A stretch of DNA of 62,440 nt from Seison nebaliae. Its lineage: Eukaryota > Rotifera > Pararotatoria > Seisonacea > Seisonidae. The notes under the pieces were generated by a model, which was given only the letters and a program-made list of their open reading frames with translations, searched no databases and had not been told where the DNA came from. The stretch is from assembly GCA_023231475.1 (NCBI GenBank), contig JALJEE010001778.1:1-62440 (forward strand). The letters are read 5' to 3'. Each line of letters begins with the position of its first letter. The first letter of the stretch is position 1. The position numbers and the translations under genes are program-made. Shown here in pieces: positions 24,598 through 40,218 of this stretch.

Positions 24598-27500
24598 ATT
24601 CCATCAATTATTTACCTCCTTCCTTTTTTTTAATTATCGAGAGAAAATAAACAGCTTCTTCTCTTACTATTATTCAATCGGTCTTCCAATATCAGAATCT
24701 CTCAAAACTTTCTTTTCCATTTCTATCATAATTCTCGTACAATTCAAATAAGAAATTTGAAAATAATCGTCACACTCATCCTACTTTGCAGTTGTGTATA
24801 GTTTACTTTTCTGACTTGTAATTGGAAACCAATTTACTATTTCTTTCTATTTAAAACCTTATTTCGGGAGAAGACAGAAGCAACCTAGGTGTAATAGATA
24901 GACAATGTATGGTTGCTTGCCATTGTTGTTATGTAAGATTGAAAAGTAAACAGGAGAAGGAAAACATGAAATGAAGAATATGGTGAATTGTTTTCATTCC
25001 ATTCTTATACCATCATATTGATTCTCCTACTATTATTCCATGTCTGATGATTTGAGTCGAATACAGTTGATTGAAGAAGTGAGTCGAACATAAATGATGA
25101 TGAAACCATATTCCAATCAAGAAAAGTAAAAGCAGAAAAGTTGAAGTATAAAACAAATGAAGGTTATTGGTAAAACAAATATTTTCATTAAAACTCTTTG
25201 ACGTATCTGACTTATAGGGGGAAATATCTGTTCTCCATGAATCATCAATAATATAAAGAGTATTCATTTCATTTTATTTTAATTCAACATTCTCCTCTAT
25301 AATAATTATGCAACAATATCTGATGCTTCAATTCGACGAAAAAAAAACCACAAGTAACATTGAAAAGAAAAAGTATATTCGAATGACGTTCCTCTTTCTG
25401 CCATATGGTTATTAGGAGATTAATAATTGAAATTAATATTTTATAAATATGATAGCAGTACTCTGTTTTCTGCAGTTACCTTTACATTTCTTCGGTAAGC
25501 ATCGCCATTTTCTTTTGTTTTATTTCTCCGCATAAATTAATGAGCTGCACAACGGTGTATCTGTCGTTTGAAGCGGAAGTTTAAAAGACTTTATTTGCTA
25601 TTGATGGTGTTTCGTAATGTTGTATGAATTTCTTCTTCTTCTTCTTCTGATAAATTAAATTTATTTCTTCATAATTTTCTTCCTTCATTTGTTGAACATA
25701 ATCGTCGATTAATTTTTTTTCATCTTTCTTTTACACTTTTTTCGCTGACGAAAAAAATTCCTTCTTTTTTCATAAAAGAAAAAGATTCTCAATTTATCTA
25801 TGCAATAAATTAAGGAAAGAAAATGATGATGGGAAAACTGAAGTTTCTTTTTAGTTAATCTTGTAATCATTCTCTCGTCTGTGTTAAGCAGGTTCCATTT
25901 TTCGACATATTTCTTTCATTCCATTAATCGATATGCCATCACAAATCATATCGATCTAATCGAAGACAATGACATGAAAGTAGATAGAAATGATTCTTAT
26001 CTTTTCTTTTCGACAGATGCAAACGAAAAAAATGGACAAAAGTAGAGTACAGTCCAAATCATACGAAACAAATTTCCACATTTGTATTCTATTCAATTTC
26101 TGCAAATGGAATCGTTCTTTTCACTGTTTTTCCCATTTTGACAGTCAACCGCCAACATGAATAATGATTATCTTTTCCTAATCTCGATAAGTTTTGATTA
26201 TTTCTCCAATTCTATTCACAAAGAAAGTAGAACATGAACGAATTGAGGAAGATTAAATATGTTTAATAGATTATTCTTTAACGATTATCACTTTCAACTC
26301 GGAAGAAGTCTCATTCTTTTCGGAGGAGAAGATTGAGAATTCAATTTTGTTGCACAGCCAGCTGTTCACTATTTCCATTTGATTAGGGAAATATGTAGAT
26401 AATTTAAATATAAAATCTGTCTTAACCAATATTTCTAATTCGTGATCATTTCGTGCATTCCTATTCCGTATCCAATCCATTACTACTACTAGTCAGAGGT
26501 TTCTTTAAAAAATCCCAACCTAATCATGAAGAATAGGAAGTTGTTGGTTAAAGTCATATAGTACAAAAGATTTTTAGAATATTACCTTTTTAGGAGGGAA
26601 ATTGAAAATTTTCTTATTCTTAAACATATCCTCACCACATAATCAGAATAACGAGTTGTGGTAGTCTACAATGAATGAATGTGGGAAGAAGTGGATAATA
26701 AGGTATTCCAGCAAGTTCAAGGACCTAAATTAAGACATAGTAGTCTTCAACCACCCAACTCTAATAAAGAAAGAAGAAGATGATCATTTCGAATCAATAG
26801 ACATTCGAATCTCAATGATGATAAGTGTGAAAGAGAAAATGTGTATATTTATTGTGGATGCTCGAATTCAATCATTAGTATCACTCTTATTTTCTATTTT
26901 CGTCTCCTTTAATATCATTGTGATCGATTTTCATCATCCACCACAAACACCATCATTTTCGATGTACAAAGAAATAATTTTTTTTATTAAAAATTTGAGA
27001 CGTAATAAAGAATTGAATGTTGAAAAATTTTAAATTTTAAATTATGATATGTCATAAAATAAATCATAATGATGGGAAAGATTTTGAAAGAAATCTTAAA
27101 ATCTCTTAAAGTAACTTAAGAATTATACAAATCTTATGAGTATTATGTATTATCTCAAAAAGGAATGAAACTAAACTGAATATGTTTTTAATAAGAATAA
27201 TTTCGTAATCGTGTCTTATTATCCGATCTTATGTTTAGTATCATGATAATTCTATTAGAATCTAATTCATCTCCCAATTATTTGTAAATTCAATCTGTTT
27301 TAAGATAATAATTTTTTTATCTCATTATTATCATGGTAATGGTACAGATCTCGAACAATACGATGGTAGGGTAGTCGGATTATTAAGTCGAAATAGAATA
27401 ATAGTAGTGGTGGCAGTATGATTGATTATTTGATGGAATCTTATCAGAACAATTATTTGTCTAAATATATTTATTATCTTCTCTCACGACAATTGTTCAA

Positions 27501-30500
27501 TTCCACGGGTAACTAAAGTAAATTATGTGAAGATTAAGAGAGACAATAGACAATCGTTATCCTTTTCCGACATTTCAATTTCTCATGAGGCCACGTTTGA
27601 CTGAATATTATATAATAGAATTTCCGTCATTTCATTCGTTTCTTACACCAATTCCATATAATGACAACGAAGACAAATGAATGAACCTTGATTACATATT
27701 ACCATTATTTGCCTCTATATTTTTCTCTAATATTATGCTAGTTCCAAGTCCTCAACCTTTGTCTTTTCTCCAGATGTGCGTTTTTATTTTTTTTCCTTTC
27801 AATTTCCATTATTCATTCTGCTTCACATATTAATATCTATTTTCCTGCACTAATACTTCACGTTGCCATAGTCGTAGATCTGAAATTGCTATTCCTTCTT
27901 TTCCGTATTAACAACATGTCAATTACATCATTCGACAATTCTGTTGATTTTATGACTTTTCCCCCCAAAACTTCATGTTCACACAATTTATTTTACTTTG
28001 TGGTAATCGGAAAGAAGATGTGGTTTGTTGAAGATGAAGAACACTTCACAGTGAAGTCTTCACATTTATTAGAAGTTGAATTGGTGTGTTAAAGAACATA
28101 ATAAGTCCGAATAGCCATTGGTGTAAAGTCGGCACTTCATGAGAAAATGTTTTATGGAAATCTTTACTTGTCTTCCCGTATTGTAGCGAGCTTGCTATTT
28201 TATGTATTAGATTTATTTCAAATATTTATCTATCCAATTAATCTCCTTTAATTATTAGATTAATTAGAATGAAAAATTATGTAATCGAATATTTTTATGT
28301 TTCGATTCGAATGTTTCAGTTATGAGGAGAATGGAGTGCATAAAAAAGGCAGTTATATATCCGGTTGATAGAATTTATATGACATTTGTTAATTTTTAAT
28401 CAATTCTTCAAATAAATTCGTCCGTGGGATCGACCTTCGATTGTCCCATGAATATCAGTTTCATTCGAGAATATGGAAACTAAAATGAGGAAATATTAGT
28501 AGGAGTTGCCGAGCAATAGTATTATCAAAATAATGCATGATTGATGAACGTTATCAACAGTTCTAGTTATGGATCATGATTCTCCTTCTGCTTACACGGA
28601 TAATAATTGCAGCTGTTGACATTTAGTGGAATGAAAGAGAAATGAAAAGGAATAGCAACGAACCACAACATTCTGCGGTTGTTTCTCTTATTAACGACAT
28701 AAGAAATTTGTAATGATTAAATACCAAAATAATTTGTGTACGAACGAATTGTAACGAATGATACAATTATTTACTTTCCTTCCTAATTTTTTTAAGATCA
28801 GCCTTGTCTGCTTGTGTCATACACAATGAACGAGTAACAATTTGGAAGGAATTCTTTTCTGCTGTCAGAAACATTAGTTGGTTTTTTTGTAGTTCTAATT
28901 GCAATTACCCTTTTTTCATTCAATTGGATAAATTAATACACTACATTGGAGTCATGGACTGAAGTTGGTGGTGGATGAATTTAAATATATTTCTATTTAT
29001 TACCCCCATTTCACAGTTAGAGAATTTGCAACAGCTGACGATAAATAATAAAAAGGAAAATAGACATCGAATAATTTCCATTTTGATAAATGGTATATTA
29101 AAATTTCTGTTGTTGACGTTCCTATTATCATGTCCACGAAATGATGTCTATTTGGTAGTTGTAGTTAGTTAAGTATAATCCCGATGGTCACTCAATTGAC
29201 ATCACAAACAAACGAATATTATTCATGATTTAACCAGATTTCTCATACAAATTCGATATCGAAATGTTTTAGAAAGAAATACGTATATCGTTCACTAAAC
29301 TTTATCCACGAATTCTCATCATGTGAATTGAGATGAATGGAGACATCTATCTAAATGTTTGATAGAGTAGAAATATAATTTAGAAAGAAATCACTGACCG
29401 CTGGTCACTATCTCATTCTCGCACTACACGATTCATTTCAGATTTCTATCAAAGAAACTCGTTGTTGTATGGGAAAATTAATTCAGTGGGTCGTTAAATT
29501 TTCGTCAAGACAATCAGAGGTGGACTGTAGGAATAGTGTAGAAAATAATTTGTTTATTTTTATCACCTTCTTCAATAATAAAGATGATAAAATTAATTTG
29601 AGAAGATTGATCGAGCCAAAAGAGGTAATTGAGCGAAAAGAATAAGAAAGAAAAGTAATGGAAGTTCGGTGATTCATTTGTGTAATGTATTTGAATTGAT
29701 CAATTCTATAATAATCAATATAAAAGTTGAGGTACACATTTCTTTTCATCTTTCTCCATTCATCTACTATTCTCTACTACTCTACTGCATCATTGGGGGA
29801 TATAATTCGAATGGAAATCTCTTACAGTTCACTCCGACTAAGAAAACAAAATTTACCATCTAATGATAGTCTAGTTACCAATGTGACCATGTATATGTAG
29901 ATATCATTTCCATCCTTATGATAGCACATAATATGGAGTAAAAAAAACACGACAAAGATGTTAGATTGATAAGTCTGTTGTCAACATCTTTCTCAAGTGG
30001 CTAGACTTTTATGTGGTGAAATAACAAGAACTTATATAGTAAATGTATAGTACTATTAATACTACCTCGTACGGGTAGACCAGACCCTCGTAAAATAAAT
30101 ACTTCGACATTTACCTCTTTTTCACATTTCACATTACGTAGTCTTTCTTATCCCTATAAAAAGACAAATGAAAACGGTTCGACTATTTTTTATCTAACAA
30201 GTCGAATGGAAACATATGAAGAAAGTAGATTTGAAGTTGGACATCTTCGATCTGTTGACGTTCGGATATAAAAGTAAATTGAATTATCCTTTACATTACA
30301 TCCATTTACTTTGTCAAGTTTTTATTGCTGAAGGCCGAACGGTGCCAGGTTCTATCTGCTTCATTACTTACATCTTCATTATCTTCATTGTTAAATAATT
30401 TATAATTAAGTTTTATTTGTATCTATCTGTCTATCTATCTCTTTATTTCGATCGATAATGTAATACATCGAGAATAATGTGCAAGAAACTGATAGAAAGG

Positions 30501-30858
30501 TAAGATAATTACTTCCATTTATCAATCCATCTACCCCCCAACATCGATTAAATCAATTGCTTTCTTATTCTTCTCCTTGTTCGACACTTGCTCACATTTT
30601 ATCTGGAAATAATCTTACGAATTAAATGCCTCTCTTCTGACGTTAATTTCTATGACGCATTATCTCTATTATATTTCCATCTTTGTTTTCCATTAAAATT
30701 TTGAAAATCTCCTTAACATTACACGTCAATCTTACGGTAATTCTCTTCAGTCTTTCCATTCTCTAATAATTATTTCATCTTGGTAATTGAACTCTTAGAT
30801 GTTTTGGCTCTCTTGTATGCAATGTTGAATGGATAACTTTTTACTTACGTCCTAAAAC
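24598..30858. other. Gene-free stretch of 6.3 kb between the Ig paralogues
   Basis: I read both strands and found no conserved protein motif, no consistent exon series and no tRNA. Only short scattered frames of 60-90 codons are present. A CTATAAAAAG at about 30154 precedes a weak 60-codon frame at 30216, and a short TATC repeat lies near 30422. In a genome this compact the length suggests regulatory DNA or an unrecognised non-coding transcript. Confidence 0.45.
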
Positions 30859-32412
30859 ATGAAACAATTCTTCTTCTTATTGGTATTTAGCCTGTCAACT
30901 GGACAGTACATTCACCGACGTAATCTTCGAGAGAGTGATGACATCCGTACAATTATCGTTGAAGAAAATGATAACATTATGCTTCCATGTTACATCAAAA
31001 ACCGTAATAAAGAACTACATGTTTCAAAATTTTAAATTCTTCTTCAATTTCATTCATCTCAACTTTTCAGCTTGTTTGGCAATATTATGACACTTTCAGT
31101 CGACTTCTCCTATTCGAAGACCATCAAAAGATTGATTTAAATGTATTAAAAGAAGAGTCAATAATCAAATTAGGAAATATTAATAAAGAAAAACCGAAAA
31201 TTCTCAAATTTATCGAAGAAGAGATACCTCAAACTTTATCAATCGGTTTACATCAACTCAATCCGGATTTGAGGTTACAAATCGAACAAGACGTACAAAG
31301 AGTTTGACTTATTTCTTCTAACATCTTCTTATTCACTGGGTGGAATTGTAGGAAAAAAGATATACATATTTATCAGAAATGAAAGAAACAGTCACTAATA
31401 ATAATTTACTAAAAAATACAAATCGAACAATAACCACCGAACTCCCAAATGTCAAATATGAAACTTTAGAGAATTGGAGATTGAAAATAAAAAATATAAA
31501 AATTACTGACACTGGAATTTTCATCTGTAAATTAAGTTCCACCAAATCAACCAGAAGAACAATAATAATATTAAAAGTGAAAAGTTTAAATTGCACTTTA
31601 GAATATTTATATTATTGATAATAATTTTATTTAAACTTCTAGGTAATTTTATGAAGGATTTGAAGATGGAAGCAAATCCATATCCAGTCAAACAATTACA
31701 ATGCACGAAGAATTTAGATAAACGAATATTTGATGATATTCTTCTCAATGAAATGATTCAAGCTCATATTCGTCCCAATGTCAATCAACATGAAGCAATA
31801 TCTGTAATTCTTCATTATTTCATTGATTCAATTCAATGGAACATTGATGGAAATAATATGTTCAATCTAAAGAATTTTACCTTAATCTCAAGTTCACTTG
31901 TTAGTGAAATGTTTTCTTCAGACACCAATCTAGCTTGGAGCGAACTCCATTCGACATCAATCCAATATTCCATAACATTGAATGACGAAATGATGAAACA
32001 ATTGAAAATTCAAAAAACTCCGATGCATTTCAAAATTTTAATTTCTATCAACGTTCAAACAAATCGAATAATAACAAAACTTATAATAAAAAGCAAAGAA
32101 ATGTATTATGATATAAGTAATCGTTCAGATAGGAGTAAACAGAAAGGCAACCGAAAATTATCATGTGGCATTGGAAACGATCTCTCCTTCTATATCAATA
32201 CATTACCTAACAGTTCGTTAATTATCAACAAAATGAAACGGAATTTTGACAGAATGCTGAGATACAATCAGTTTCAACGAAAACGACGAATGTATCATCG
32301 TTCCGCTATATCAATGGAATTAGATAACAATCAACTTCCATATCGAAGTATTGGAATTATTTTGTGCCCAAATTTTTTTATAGTCTTTTTTATTTTTCTT
32401 GTTTATCTTTAA
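30859..32412 (+). CDS. Ig-domain surface protein B (paralogue of the gene at 23057)
   Basis: Four exons, 30859..31020, 31071..31301, 31352..31583 and 31643..32412, giving 464 residues. Intron phases (0, 0, 1) and positions are the same as in gene A, and exon 4 is exactly 770 bases in both. It has a signal peptide at residues 1-16, the first Ig Cys in IMLPCY, core Trp in LVWQYYDTF, and TDTGIFICKLSS at the second Cys. The shared phrase ELH/QLH then VWQYYDTF across intron 1 marks the two as duplicates. The C-terminal region has fewer Cys than gene A and ends in a hydrophobic stretch (FFIVFFIFLVYL), again GPI- or membrane-like. The two have diverged well beyond a recent copy. Confidence 0.75.
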
Positions 32413-32511
32413 TAAATTATTTTGTATATTTTACTCTAACTTTTTATTTTAAAAAAATCTAAAACTTACAAAACTTGTTAGAGAATCATCAATAACTTAA
32501 GAAGAGGTAGA

Positions 32512-32518
32512 TATAAAA
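32512..32518 (+). promoter_or_regulatory. TATA-like box of the small secreted-peptide gene
   Basis: TATAAAA 87 bases before the ATG at 32599, a plausible distance for a TATA promoter with a short leader. Confidence 0.4.
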
Positions 32519-32598
32519 AACATTTAACAAGGAACTTTTACTCATAAATTTGAATGAGCCTGTAGGTAGCAAATGGCTATTGTAAGACGATTCTCCAA

Positions 32599-33171
32599 AT
32601 GAAACATTTAATTTTCCTTTTTCTTTTCTTTTTCTTTGTCCACGGCCATTCTCCACTATCAAGTAAGTTCTATACTTTTTTATGATTCCCTTCCATTATT
32701 ATTAATTTTTGACGATTTTTTACGAACCATTGAACAAATGGGAAATAAACATTCAGTACATGTAAAATAATATTATAGCATATAATTAGATTAATAATTT
32801 CTTTAATCTAAAATGTTATTGTTATAGCTAAACAATTTAATAGGAACTTCTTTAAAATATCTTATCGATTTGATCATGTTTAATTATTTAATTCAATTAT
32901 CTTCTTAGGATTACAGAAAAATCGTTCTAAAAGACATATGGGTTCTGTACTATCGGGACTTAGTGTTGCCAGAGATGCTATGGGATTACTAACGGAGAAA
33001 GGCGACGACGATTATGGTTCAAAATTTTCTTCTTTTACGAAACTATATTTATAAAAAAAATCTAAAGGAGCTGCCATTTCTGACAATGCTAAACCGGAAC
33101 GTATCAATATAGTTATAGCACCCAGGATTCATCAAAGAGGCGAACGTAAACATACATATCAATATAAGTAA
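32599..33171 (+). CDS. Small secreted peptide precursor with dibasic site
   Basis: Three exons, 32599..32662, 32909..33016 and 33068..33171, giving 91 residues; both introns are phase 1. Residues 1 to about 16 are a strong signal peptide (hydrophobic core LIFLFLFFFFV). After about a dozen residues comes SKR, a furin or prohormone-convertase-like site, then a peptide beginning HMGSVLSGLSVARD. A short acidic GDDDYG and a basic C-terminus (RGERKHTYQYK) follow. There are no Cys. The layout suits a neuropeptide or antimicrobial precursor, but I know no match. Its first donor is GTAAGT, unlike most introns here. It converges on VPS35L, with 200 bases between stops. Confidence 0.6.
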
Positions 33172-33371
33172 ATTAATTCACTCTTTTATTCTGCTTATAA
33201 TTTTTGATATGAATTATAATACTTTATTATAAATTTACGATTTTATGAAGAACGAATTGTTTCTTTAATAAATGAAATCATATTAAAATTATCATTCAAA
33301 AAAAATAACGAAAATAAAGAAATTCGATAAGTAATCCTAAATCTAATAATCTATTAATTTAGCGTCGATTT

Positions 33372-36300
33372 TTATTCGTTTTGATTAATGTCAATCTCTA
33401 TATCAAGAGCAATCGCTTCTTCAATATATTTTGTGAAATTTTGATCCAGAAACCCCAGCGCTAATTCTCCATTTTTGTCTAGTAAATTCCAATACCATGT
33501 TATTAGTTTAATATTATCTGAAATATTTGAGAATAATTAAATTAAATTAAATCTAAAAATCTAACGTTCGATAAATTTCTTATTCGTTACACTAGTTCTT
33601 TGTAAAACAGTAATAATCATATTGATTATTTCTAGAATAATTTTATCGTTCAATCGATTTTTCATAGATGTGCTCAAAATATGCAGCAATGGATAATAAT
33701 TGAAATTGTTGAAAATTTCTTTTAAGAAACTTTTCTTCGATTTTTCTTTTATCCAAATTTCTTTATATATATCGGTTGAAAGTGGTGAAATAAGTTGGTA
33801 TGATTTAAACGACAAAGAACTTAATTGTTGTGCAATTGTAGAAATTTGATCATCTGTTAAATTTTCAAGTTGTCCATTTAAACATTCATCGAAATATTTG
33901 AGAGTAATTGATGAAATTTTGTCATTTTTTTTCAATTCAAGAAAAATCAATTTTATTATCAGTTGTAACTTCTCATAGTTCTCTTTGACTTGATGGAAAT
34001 GTAGAACGATAATTGTGATCAATAGATAAATATCCGAAGTATATTGTCCTTCTGGTGTTGGATCAACGGAAAGACTTTAAAAGAATGATTAATAATTACG
34101 TATCGAAAAATTTTAAAAAAACATTATATCTAAAGATAGTTTACATAAATCTAAATGAATTTCTTCCAACATTGGAAAGTTTGTGCTGACAATTCTAATA
34201 TATTCCACTTGATCTTTCACATCTTTCAAATATGGAATTCGATAAAGAACCGTTTGAATTAGAATTTCAGATTTTGTTTTCGTTTCGAAAATATTCGGAT
34301 CGTTAATATCGGTCGAATAGAAATGATTGAAATAATTTAATTTTAAGAGATAATCGATCTCAATTTTTATATTTTCTTCTACAAACTGAAACTTTGTTGA
34401 ATATTGAAGAAGTTCTGTGGCTAAAATTGAAGAATGATGTTCGAAATTTATCGATTGAATTAAAGGAATTAATTTATCATAATTCATAGGGTGATAATTA
34501 ATATTGCCCTTCTTCTTCCACAAATTACAGATATTTCGGATGATTTGTTGATAATATTTTAATTTAATATCAGTTATTGATTGTTCTTCAATTTCTTCAA
34601 ATTTCTTTGTTGCCAATGTTTTTATAATATCACCAATTAATGCATTTACTTGATTTTTCTAAAAAGATTAAAAACGACTTTAATTGAAATTCTAAGAGTA
34701 ATTCTTACCTGAAAATAAAATAATGTCACTTGGATCCACATGGAGCAATTCTCCAAATAATTATCGATATTCTCTAACCGTCTAATCAATTTCCAAATTC
34801 GGTTTAATATTTTCAAAGTAATTTTCATTGAACTATTTGAATTATTCAACTTTTCATCGACCAGCATTTCTCCAAATTTTAATAGTAATTGATAAATTTT
34901 GATTGTTTTCACATCTAATGATGATATCTCTTCTACAATTAATGGCGAATTACATATTAACCATTCGTATGACAATATTGGCAGGATGTGATATAATATA
35001 ATTCCATAAAACAACGAAGAAGATTGTGGTAATAAAGAAAAATATTCGAGAGATTTCTCATCTGAAATCATTTCAGGATTGACCCTCATTCTGATGGAAA
35101 TGAAATCACATAATAATTGTAATGGTAAATGAAATAGTTGAATATAATTCGAATACCAATCGAATGATACGAAATCCTTTTCCGTTGCAATTTTCTCATT
35201 CTTACTATCGATCGATTGATCTTCTAATTGAATTAGATGTCTGCATAAACTTAATCGATTTTTATTTAACGATTCTAGTAAAATGAAAATATCTGAGAGA
35301 TATTTCTCCAAAAAACCATTCTCCACAACTACATCCCAAACTTTCAATTCCAAAATTTGTTTCATAATGTAACAGCGACAATAAATCGAAGCGATAGGAT
35401 CACTTATTCCTCGACACATATTCATCAGTCGATTAAAAGAGAATTTCAATAATCTATTTTGAAATAAGTTTAAAAAATTGTTTAGCTCAACAACTCCACA
35501 AAAATTCCAACTTTTTATCATTCGAATAAATCAATAAATGGAATGTTGCTGCTTCCAAATATGTTCGAGGAACTAATTCTCTAATCACACGAATTTTTTC
35601 AAACCAATTATCCACCACAAATCTTGTAGCGTTATCCAGGAGAAAATTCTCCTGCATCTTTTCTAAACATATTTGGAAACTGTTTAAGAGGAAATGTTAA
35701 AATTCTAACCATAGTTTAATTTATCTTTTGAAAACTGGAAATTTATATCACGTTTCAATTCAATTCGTTCAAATAACAAATCTCGAAATTTATCCAATAC
35801 ATCAGTTATTAATATGAATTTATATGGGAAAAATTTTATGGCTTTCGATGTTGACAGATGTTTGAGTAACTGAAGTATTTAATATAATCATTTCGGTCTT
35901 TATTATTTTAAAAGGAACTTGAATTATCATTCTTAAAGATAAGACACTATCGTTCTTCGACCAAGCAATCTCTAATTCTTTCTCTTTCATTGTAATGTTC
36001 TTCACATATTTATTTTCTACTTTACTTTCCGTTTTTGAAGATTCATCTGTCAGATTTGTTGAATCCTTTTCAATTATTATTATTATTAATTTTTATTAAA
36101 TATATCAATGAGTTCCATATATTAACTTCGTTTTCTGAAAATAATCAATTCTTTATAATAAAAAAGGAAAATTGAAAAGAACCATCTAAACAGTTCCCTT
36201 CATTGATTGAAAATTTAAGAAGAATTTGTTGCCTTCGAATTTTCCATTCTGTGACATCTTGAACAATATTCTTTAATTCATCATCATTTGTTAATCTATT

Positions 36301-36414
36301 GAAATCGTTTAATGGATCCATAATCCTAGGTGGAAGCACTGTCGGGTGGGGAAGAATGGCATTTTTTCCATCCACCTTTAAAAATAATTTTGGAAAATTA
36401 GGTTTATTCAATTT
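33372..36414 (-). CDS. VPS35L: VPS35L (C16orf62), Retriever complex subunit
   Basis: Nine exons on the minus strand: 36414..36183, 36134..36127, 36065..35919, 35869..35710, 35662..35512, 35453..34709, 34658..34123, 34074..33566 and 33517..33372. Phases agree at all eight joins, giving about 877 residues. Family landmarks in order: AWSKNDSVLSLRMIIQ joined to LLKHLS, FPYKFILITDVLDKF, WFEKIRVIRELVPRTYLEAA, the CRGISDP loop, and ILNRIWKLIRRLENIDNYLENCSMW. Each lines up with the same part of VPS35L rather than VPS35. Retriever recycles endosomal cargo such as integrins through SNX17. The N-terminus is uncertain: a 63-base exon at 36530..36468 can be joined upstream, but I found no in-frame ATG. 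The protein is shorter than human VPS35L. Confidence 0.85.
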
Positions 36415-36714
36415 CTTTAAATTTTCGTCATATCCAGCAATTTCATTTGTACAATTTCTTTTCTTACTTTAAAGTGAAAATTACAAGAACGGTATTGTTC
36501 AAAAAAGAAAGTACGAACATCCTCATTTTTCTAAAGTTTTCATTCATTTAACAAATTTGAAAAAATATTTTATTTGCCTTTGAATAAACAAACTATTCGA
36601 ATGATTCCTTAAATAAACGAAATCCAAATTAATTTAAATTAATATATTTAGTGACGGAAATGAATGAAGTGGCTAATCTAAATATTGGAATAGATGATAA
36701 ATTATTCGTTCTAT

Positions 36715-37472
36715 TTAAGAAGTAACTGCTGCAGTTATAATATAAACGAATAATAAATTATGTTTATCATAATTATCCCGATAAAAGATATCATAAGTTT
36801 TACAAATCAATTTATCTTTTCTTGTGATTTTGTAATTTTTTCCCGGTAATGGAGAATGAATTGAAAATAAAACGCAGCTCTCATTTTGTGAACATTCGGT
36901 GGCACAATTGTAGAATGTTTGGAAAGAAGCATTCTGATTCTGAACCATTTGATCAAATTGTCCTACAAGAATTTGAAATGCATTCAAAAAAACAATATTC
37001 ATGAATATTAACCGTTAAATATTTTCCGTTGTTCACACAAATTGTTACATATTATTCTACTCGATGTTCGATCATTGTTAAATTTCAGATAACAATCAAA
37101 TTTTTCCACTAATGTTTGCTCCAACCACAAATATTTTTTATGAATAATATTTAAAAAATTATTCAAATGAATACGCATATCCATTCTATAAGAATTCTCC
37201 CCTGTATGGGCGTGACAAAAGTTGTTGTAATCAATTGAACTGCGCAATATTTTCCCAGTTTTATTCAATCGTTCTATTAACCGACTCCAATCAAGTTGGG
37301 TAAAGCGGGCGGTTTTCTTCTTATTCTCTTTGCAATGCATATTCTTCGTTGTGTAAATTATTAGTGTTCTACCTCTTCTAATTTTTATTTCATTTTCATT
37401 CTTTGAACAACTCAAACATAACATCATTGATATCAATATAATGGAACAAGCTCCAACAATATATTCTTTCAT
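36715..37472 (-). CDS. Small Cys-containing membrane or secreted protein, PAN-like C-terminus
   Basis: Two exons, 37472..37013 and 36962..36715, giving 235 residues with one phase-1 intron (GTTAAT donor). Residues 5-21 are hydrophobic (IVGACSIILISMMLCL) and can be a signal peptide or anchor. The rest has about ten Cys. The C-terminal half shows FYNCATECSQNESCVLF followed by LICKTYD, a spacing reminiscent of PAN/apple or similar disulfide domains. A second hydrophobic stretch lies at the extreme C-terminus (LLFVYIITAAV). I do not recognise a named family. It is divergent from the cathepsin D gene downstream. Confidence 0.6.

Positions 37473-40218
<2,746 letters not shown>

Noticed and set aside
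30216-30398. 60-codon frame after a TATA box
   Set aside because: It has no signal peptide at the start and no motif; the TATA box alone is weak in AT-rich DNA.
30420-30445. Short TATC repeat as a possible CRISPR or regulatory array
   Set aside because: It is a simple microsatellite with no spacers.
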